64,000 nt of DNA. It comes from Kaistella gelatinilytica. Its GTDB lineage: Bacteria; Bacteroidota; Bacteroidia; Flavobacteriales; Weeksellaceae. The stretch spans positions 248,001 to 312,000 of the forward strand of contig NZ_JADPVI010000003.1 of NCBI RefSeq assembly GCF_015679325.1, read 5' to 3'. The notes below the pieces were generated by a model. That model searched no databases. It was given only the letters and a program-made list of their open reading frames with translations, and was not told the DNA's origin. The stretch's first letter is position 1. The number at the start of each line of letters is the position of its first letter. A program made the translations under genes and the position numbers. Positions 59,538 through 64,000 of the stretch are shown here, in pieces.

Positions 59538-61396
59538 CTTCCTAAAAAGATAAGAAGTACATTAATGTCTGCAGGTGAAACTCCGCTAATTCTTCCGGCT
59601 TGTGCAATAGATTGTGGTTTCACTTTGTTTAGTTTTTGTTTGGCTTCTGATGATAAAGAATTGATATTCGAATAATCAAAATCCTCTGGAATTTTTATTG
59701 TTTCCAAGCGATTAAGTTTGGCGACATTCTCTTTTTCTTTTTCAATATAACCTCTGTATTTTATATTGATCTCAGCTTGCTCCTTAACTTCTTCGGAAAA
59801 AATCTCTGTTTGTTCTTTGATAAAATCGATTTCCTCTAATTTTCCTAAAGTCATATTCGGTCTGGTTAGAATCTGCGCGGCACGATAAGCCTGATCAACA
59901 GGAGAGGATTCTATACTTGCTAAAACGGGATTAATAACACCAGGTTTTAGCGAAGTTTCCTTTAAATACGCTTCTAACTGATTACTTTTAGCAATTTTTT
60001 CTTCCACATTTCTAAGTCGTTTTTCATCAGCTAAACCTAAATTATAGGCCTTTTCCGTTAAACGAATATCTGCGTTGTCCTGTCTTAAAAGTAAGCGATA
60101 TTCTGCTCGGGAAGTAAACATTCGATAAGGTTCTTCGGTTCCTTTTGTAATTAAATCATCAATGAGAACTCCGATATAAGCTTCGTCGCGGTTTAATATG
60201 AATTCACCGTTATCGTGAACTTTATTATGAGCATTAATTCCAGCCATTAAACCTTGTCCAGCAGCTTCTTCATAACCGGTTGTACCATTTATTTGTCCCG
60301 CAAAGTATAGATTTTGGATCAATTTTGTTTCCAAAGTATGATACAATTGGGTAGGAGGGAAGTAGTCATATTCTATGGCATATCCTGGACGAAAAACTTT
60401 TACATTTTGGAAACCTGGAATATGTTTCATTGCTTTGATTTGAATATCCTCAGGAAGAGAAGAACTGAAACCGTTAACATAGATCTCAACGGTTCTCCAA
60501 CCTTCAGGTTCTACAAATAACTGGTGGCGGTTTCTCTCGGCAAATCGGTTTATTTTATCCTCAATACTTGGACAATATCTAGGTCCTGTACTTTGGATTG
60601 TTCCATTAAACATGGGGCTTCTGTCGAATCCTTCTCGTAAAATATCGTGCACCGTTTCGTTGGTATAAACAATGTGACAACTTAATTGTTTTGTCAGTTT
60701 TGGGGTGTCTGAATAGGAGAATTTTTGCGGTTTTTCGTCACCTTTTTGTTCTTCCATTTTTGAATAATCCAAACTTCTACCGTCGACTCGTGGTGGAGTA
60801 CCGGTTTTCATTCGACCAGATTCAAAACCTAGGGAGACGAGTTGTTCTGTAATTCCGGAAGCTTTTGGTTCACCCATTCTTCCGCCTCCCAGTTGTTTAT
60901 CACCTACATGAATTAGACCGTTTAAGAAAGTTCCATTGGTTAAAACCACTGATTTTGCTTTGATCGCTATTCCTAGAGAAGTAATTACGCCAACGACCTT
61001 GTGATTTTCTATGATCAAGCTTTTAACCATATCTTGAAAAAAGTCCAGATTCTTTGTGTTTTCCAAAGCGTATCTCCATTCTTCAGCAAACAACATTCTA
61101 TCATTCTGAGTTCTTGGTGACCACATTGCAGGACCTTTGGAAAGATTGAGCATTTTGAACTGAATGGCTGATTTATCTGCTATAATTCCAGAATAACCTC
61201 CCATTGCATCAATTTCCCGAACAATTTGTCCTTTTGCAATCCCACCCATTGCAGGGTTACAAGACATTTGTCCGATGGTCTGCATATTCATTGTAATGAG
61301 TAGGGTTTTAGACCCGAGATTTGCTGCTGCAGCTGCTGCTTCAGATCCGGCGTGTCCTGCTCCTACTACGATTACGTCGTATATTTCGCTTATCAT
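59534..61396 (-). CDS. mnmG: tRNA uridine-5-carboxymethylaminomethyl modification enzyme MnmG
   Basis: The 620-aa FAD protein (GidA) acts with MnmE to modify U34 in certain tRNAs. It has the dinucleotide motif VVGAGHAGSEAA (10-21), NPAMGGIAKGQIVREIDAMGG, the signature GTPPRVDGRSLDYS, and a C-terminal helical domain with YRGYIEKE. MnmG is often near the chromosome origin in bacteria, and two parS sites flank it here, supporting that location. Its stop codon lies within the parS palindrome. The length is normal. Confidence 0.96.
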   Translation of the reverse strand: MISEIYDVIVVGAGHAGSEAAAAAANLGSKTLLITMNMQTIGQMSCNPAMGGIAKGQIVREIDAMGGYSGIIADKSAIQFKMLNLSKGPAMWSPRTQNDRMLFAEEWRYALENTKNLDFFQDMVKSLIIENHKVVGVITSLGIAIKAKSVVLTNGTFLNGLIHVGDKQLGGGRMGEPKASGITEQLVSLGFESGRMKTGTPPRVDGRSLDYSKMEEQKGDEKPQKFSYSDTPKLTKQLSCHIVYTNETVHDILREGFDRSPMFNGTIQSTGPRYCPSIEDKINRFAERNRHQLFVEPEGWRTVEIYVNGFSSSLPEDIQIKAMKHIPGFQNVKVFRPGYAIEYDYFPPTQLYHTLETKLIQNLYFAGQINGTTGYEEAAGQGLMAGINAHNKVHDNGEFILNRDEAYIGVLIDDLITKGTEEPYRMFTSRAEYRLLLRQDNADIRLTEKAYNLGLADEKRLRNVEEKIAKSNQLEAYLKETSLKPGVINPVLASIESSPVDQAYRAAQILTRPNMTLGKLEEIDFIKEQTEIFSEEVKEQAEINIKYRGYIEKEKENVAKLNRLETIKIPEDFDYSNINSLSSEAKQKLNKVKPQSIAQAGRISGVSPADINVLLIFLGR

Positions 61397-61425
61397 TTGT
61401 TTATTGAATGAATTAATTTGTAAAA

Positions 61426-61441
61426 TGTTTCACGTGAAACA
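61426..61441. promoter_or_regulatory. parS site upstream of mnmG
   Basis: A second perfect TGTTTCACGTGAAACA, with palindromic identity extending one base on each side (61425-61442). It lies 30 nt before the mnmG start codon, between mnmG and the structured element at 61471. The pair of sites is 1.9 kb apart. Confidence 0.85.
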
Positions 61442-61470
61442 TCTATTTGTTTTAAAATTTAGTTGTGCTT

Positions 61471-61546
61471 ATAGCCCCGATGGAAACGGCATCCTATTGT
61501 GCAGCGGAGCGGAACAATAGATATAGTGGACAGCGGGAAATAGCTC
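61471..61546 (+). ncRNA. Structured intergenic element next to ybeY
   Basis: ATAGCCCCGATGGAAACGGC (61471-61490), a hairpin CTATTGT (61494-61500)/ACAATAG (61514-61520), then ATAGTGGACAGCGGG and AAATAGCT to about 61545. CCCG (61475-61478) may pair with CGGG (61534-61537), and AGC with GCT outside. It ends at the ybeY stop codon. It shares two long blocks with 56551-56650 and the general design with 40524-40616. Confidence 0.55.
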
Positions 61547-61954
61547 CTAAAAAATAGACAAATAATAATCTTCTTTGTTTCGCATTTCGGAAATTTCTTC
61601 TTCTGTTTTATCCTTGTAACCGCAAAGGTGTAAAATACCATGCGCTAAAACGCGAAGTAATTCAGAATCAAACGCTTTGGATAACGAAGAAGCGTTCTCC
61701 AAAATGCGGGGCAAAGATACAAAAATATCTGCTGAAATGGTTTTACCCTTCACATAATCAAAGGTGATCACATCTGTGTAATAATCGTGCTGAAGAAAAT
61801 CCCGGTTTACCTGTAAAAGATGTTCGTCATCACAGAATATGTAATTAATTTCGCCTGGTTTTTTCTGTTCTGAAATTATAAGTTGCTCTAACCAAATTTC
61901 TGTATTTGGTGGAAGAGTAATTTCATCTAAATTTTCGAAGAAAAATTGTATCAT
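61547..61954 (-). CDS. ybeY: Endoribonuclease YbeY (rRNA maturation)
   Basis: The 135-aa protein has the YbeY pattern TDVITFDY, ADIFVSLPRI and the metal-binding region RVLAHGILHLCGYKDKTEEE. His105 and His109 are present, but the third ligand of H-x3-H-x5-H is Asp115. The enzyme processes the 3' end of 16S rRNA and helps ribosome quality control. It lies 3 nt after the patatin-like gene and before the structured element and mnmG. The Asp substitution is probably lineage-wide, as the surrounding GYKDKT also departs from GYDH. Confidence 0.93.
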   Translation of the reverse strand: MIQFFFENLDEITLPPNTEIWLEQLIISEQKKPGEINYIFCDDEHLLQVNRDFLQHDYYTDVITFDYVKGKTISADIFVSLPRILENASSLSKAFDSELLRVLAHGILHLCGYKDKTEEEISEMRNKEDYYLSIF

Positions 61955-61957
61955 ATG

Positions 61958-64000
61958 CTAAAAATAATGTCCCAATACGACACTGAAAATATTATTATTA
62001 ATGGACAATGAACGGCTGAAATTAATTTTAATTTGACCAACCGGCGACTTATAACCAGCGGTAAGTCCCATTGAAGAAGCATTGACATGGAATATATCGT
62101 CAACTTTGATATCGGTAAATAAATTAGCGAGACTTAAACTTGCTTCCAGAAAATAATTTTTATAGACGTTGAACTGGAAACTGTTGATATTAGTTAAGAG
62201 ATTTTTTGAACTCAGTTGACCGAATTCGTACCCTTGGAACATTGTGAAATTTCCTAAATTTTGGGCGAAAATTCCGCCAATTCGATATTGGTAATAGCTT
62301 GGAAGCTTTTTCCCAATGGTAAAACCACCGTATAATCCTAACCGGTAAGTAAACCAGCTTGTAATTGGAAAGTTCAACTGAGTTGTTATTTTTGCCTGTA
62401 ACGTTCGACCATCCTGATCTTTATTGAGAAGATCTAAAACTTTCCCTTCTGCATTTAAATAGATTCCTTTTGTGGGAAAGCTCTTATCGTCCTGCGTATC
62501 ACTTTTAATGAAGAGGTAAGCATTCATAAAGTTCGTGCCATTTGTATACGTTGGAGTGCCGGTAAATTTGGTTTCAAAGTAGTCATGACTTATTCCGCCA
62601 CCAATTGCATATTTATCGCGCCAAACCGACTGAATGAAAGCTTCATTTCTGAACCAGTTCCATTTTTCATAGATATTAGAATCACGATCATTCAAATTGA
62701 GAGACATTCCCGAAGCGTAAACGCCGAATCCCGGGATATAACCGTTGTCTATAAAATAATTTAGGTAATATCTCGTCTGGTCGCCGACAACCAGATCCAG
62801 TGAAACGATGGAATTCCGAAACAACAATCTTTTGGCAGTCATGTTAAGGAGAAGACCCGTTTTAAAAATTTCATCGTAATGAAGACCAAATTTTAAGAAA
62901 AAACGCGTATCATCTTCTGTGACATTGAGCTTTAAATAGTTTTCATTATTTTTTTGAATGATATCGTAATTTATTAAAGTGTAATTATTTGTTGCATACA
63001 GCGCATCAATCATTTTGTTGATACCGCCATAAGTTTGAAGCGATGGAATTCGAAGATTCATTTTCCCTTTCACATAATTTTTTCCAAAAATGCGGCTGTT
63101 ATCGAGGATCAAACTGTCAATTTTATAAACGTTCGAGTAGATCGAACTCAGTGGTGCGCGCAAAACTGTAGAATCTCTCTTCGGGAGCAGGGAGAGAGGC
63201 TCAACGTATTTTTTAGCTTCTACATAACCCGAGTCTAAGATCGCTTTCTTAAAATCATAGCTTGTTGCGCCCATCCCCTTTAGGTTCGGACGAATATTGA
63301 TATCGGTATATTGATATTGGTTTTTTGTTTCACTTTGAATTCCGTAATCGATGACCTGATTTAGGATGTCGATTGCACTTATAAGACTCTTTGCACTTGC
63401 TAAACCCTGGCTTAAATCGACTCCAATTACAATATCAATTCCTTTGTCTTTCAAGGGTTTGGAGGGATAATTTATCGTCATCGCGCCATCAATATATAAG
63501 GAATCGCCAATTTTTACAGGGTCCATTAAAGAGGGAAAAGCCGAACTTGCCATGATCGAACTAACGAGATCGCCCTTCTCAAAAATTTCAATTTTACCAC
63601 TCTCTAAATTAGTCGCAATACACATGAAAGGGATGGGAAGTTTAGAAAAATCACTTATTGTAGATACATTTTTGAAGAGCTCTTTTAAGAGATAAATATT
63701 TTTTTGACCCGTCGAAATTGCTTTCGGCAAAACATTGATCTTACCGTCTTTCACCGGGACTGTAACAATATATTTGTCAACCGACTTGCTGAAAAAGGAA
63801 GTTTCCTGTCTGGTTTTTCCATTAGCGAGGATATTGTAGAAATCGGTATCTAATACAATTTTTTCAATTTCCTTTCCACTATAACCTGAAGCATATAATC
63901 CTCCGACAATCGCGCCCATACTGGTACCGGAAATATAATCGATCTTTACACCTAAGGAGTCAAGAACCTTTAAAACACCGATGTGCGCAAAGCCTTTTGC
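61958..64000 (-). CDS. Patatin-like phospholipase with outer-membrane barrel, 5' end cut
   Basis: The frame is open to the last base; 680 residues are visible. They begin in the patatin domain with KGFAHIGVLKVLDSLGVKI and the nucleophile motif GTSMG (Ser27 of the visible part), and the catalytic Asp is in IDGAMTINYPSK. After a POTRA-like linker (about 265-375) a C-terminal beta-barrel of the BamA/Omp85 surface-antigen type ends in FSVVLGHYF. The layout resembles PlpD-type (type Vd) proteins. The N-terminal signal lies outside the window. The ATG at 63919 is internal. Confidence 0.9.
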   Translation of the reverse strand, partial: AKGFAHIGVLKVLDSLGVKIDYISGTSMGAIVGGLYASGYSGKEIEKIVLDTDFYNILANGKTRQETSFFSKSVDKYIVTVPVKDGKINVLPKAISTGQKNIYLLKELFKNVSTISDFSKLPIPFMCIATNLESGKIEIFEKGDLVSSIMASSAFPSLMDPVKIGDSLYIDGAMTINYPSKPLKDKGIDIVIGVDLSQGLASAKSLISAIDILNQVIDYGIQSETKNQYQYTDINIRPNLKGMGATSYDFKKAILDSGYVEAKKYVEPLSLLPKRDSTVLRAPLSSIYSNVYKIDSLILDNSRIFGKNYVKGKMNLRIPSLQTYGGINKMIDALYATNNYTLINYDIIQKNNENYLKLNVTEDDTRFFLKFGLHYDEIFKTGLLLNMTAKRLLFRNSIVSLDLVVGDQTRYYLNYFIDNGYIPGFGVYASGMSLNLNDRDSNIYEKWNWFRNEAFIQSVWRDKYAIGGGISHDYFETKFTGTPTYTNGTNFMNAYLFIKSDTQDDKSFPTKGIYLNAEGKVLDLLNKDQDGRTLQAKITTQLNFPITSWFTYRLGLYGGFTIGKKLPSYYQYRIGGIFAQNLGNFTMFQGYEFGQLSSKNLLTNINSFQFNVYKNYFLEASLSLANLFTDIKVDDIFHVNASSMGLTAGYKSPVGQIKINFSRSLSINNNIFSVVLGHYF

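Overview
The window looks like a chromosomal segment of a flavobacterium of the Chryseobacterium/Kaistella type (Bacteroidota, Weeksellaceae-like). It is AT-rich (estimated by eye). It carries a GLPGLI/TonB-receptor locus, the type IX secretion/gliding lipoprotein SprE/PorW, many short-signal lipoproteins, a prolyl oligopeptidase of the Flavobacterium type, and promoters of the Bacteroidota form TTG-N(17-20)-TAnnTTTG. The assignment rests on protein resemblance and promoter style, not on a database search. I count 62 protein genes. I see no rRNA or tRNA gene, insertion sequence, prophage or CRISPR array. Both ends cut genes: a YqeY-like gene on the left and a patatin/outer-membrane-barrel gene on the right.

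Layout. 1-2.6 kb: yqeY, a bacilliredoxin and a GH3-family ligase, all plus strand. 2.6-6.8 kb: a minus-strand operon of mutL, rhomboid protease, endonuclease/exonuclease/phosphatase protein and two small lipoproteins. 7-9.4 kb: a methyltransferase, then an orphan AT-rich gene of unknown function (possible PD-(D/E)XK fold) followed by a cluster of ACGTATAATTATACGT-type repeats; this is the most accessory-looking part. 9.4-18.8 kb: prolyl oligopeptidase, a fused SpmA-SpmB protein, a membrane MutS-like ATPase, TolC, a SprT-like metalloprotein and ManC. 18.9-21.6 kb: two glycosyltransferases around sufE. 21.8-27.7 kb: clpC, a TPR protein and glmM. 27.9-30.4 kb: feoA-feoB-small Cys-rich protein. 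30.5-35.8 kb: two GLPGLI proteins, a TonB-type outer-membrane protein and a DinB protein. 35.9-40.5 kb: JmjC-like cupin, DoxX, M14 peptidase and unknowns. 40.6-45.3 kb: lepA and an ECF sigma/anti-sigma/CpxP-like operon. 45.4-49.9 kb: DUF2520 protein, kdsC-like HAD, maf, sprE/porW. 49.9-56.4 kb: a long minus-strand run (rpiB, rnr, LysE, LD-carboxypeptidase, DoxX, yraN, SDR, tsaB) with several start/stop overlaps. 57-64 kb: pgk, methyltransferase, mnmG, ybeY and the patatin-like protein.

Most genes are housekeeping. The interesting signals are mainly non-coding. (1) Two perfect ParB-type parS sites flank mnmG, one inside a 40-bp perfect palindrome, suggesting that the window lies near the replication origin. 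(2) A promoter-like pair CTGTAACA-N17-ACTAAT lies 45-46 nt before the start codons of the TonB-type receptor and one GLPGLI gene, and in weaker form before tolC; it may be an ECF-sigma regulon. (3) Three conserved, structured intergenic elements occur at 40.5, 56.6 and 61.5 kb, one carrying a REP-like hairpin in its loop. (4) The palindromic repeat cluster at 9.1 kb is unexplained. Among proteins, MutL seems to have lost its C-terminal endonuclease motifs and YbeY has Asp in place of the third metal-binding His.
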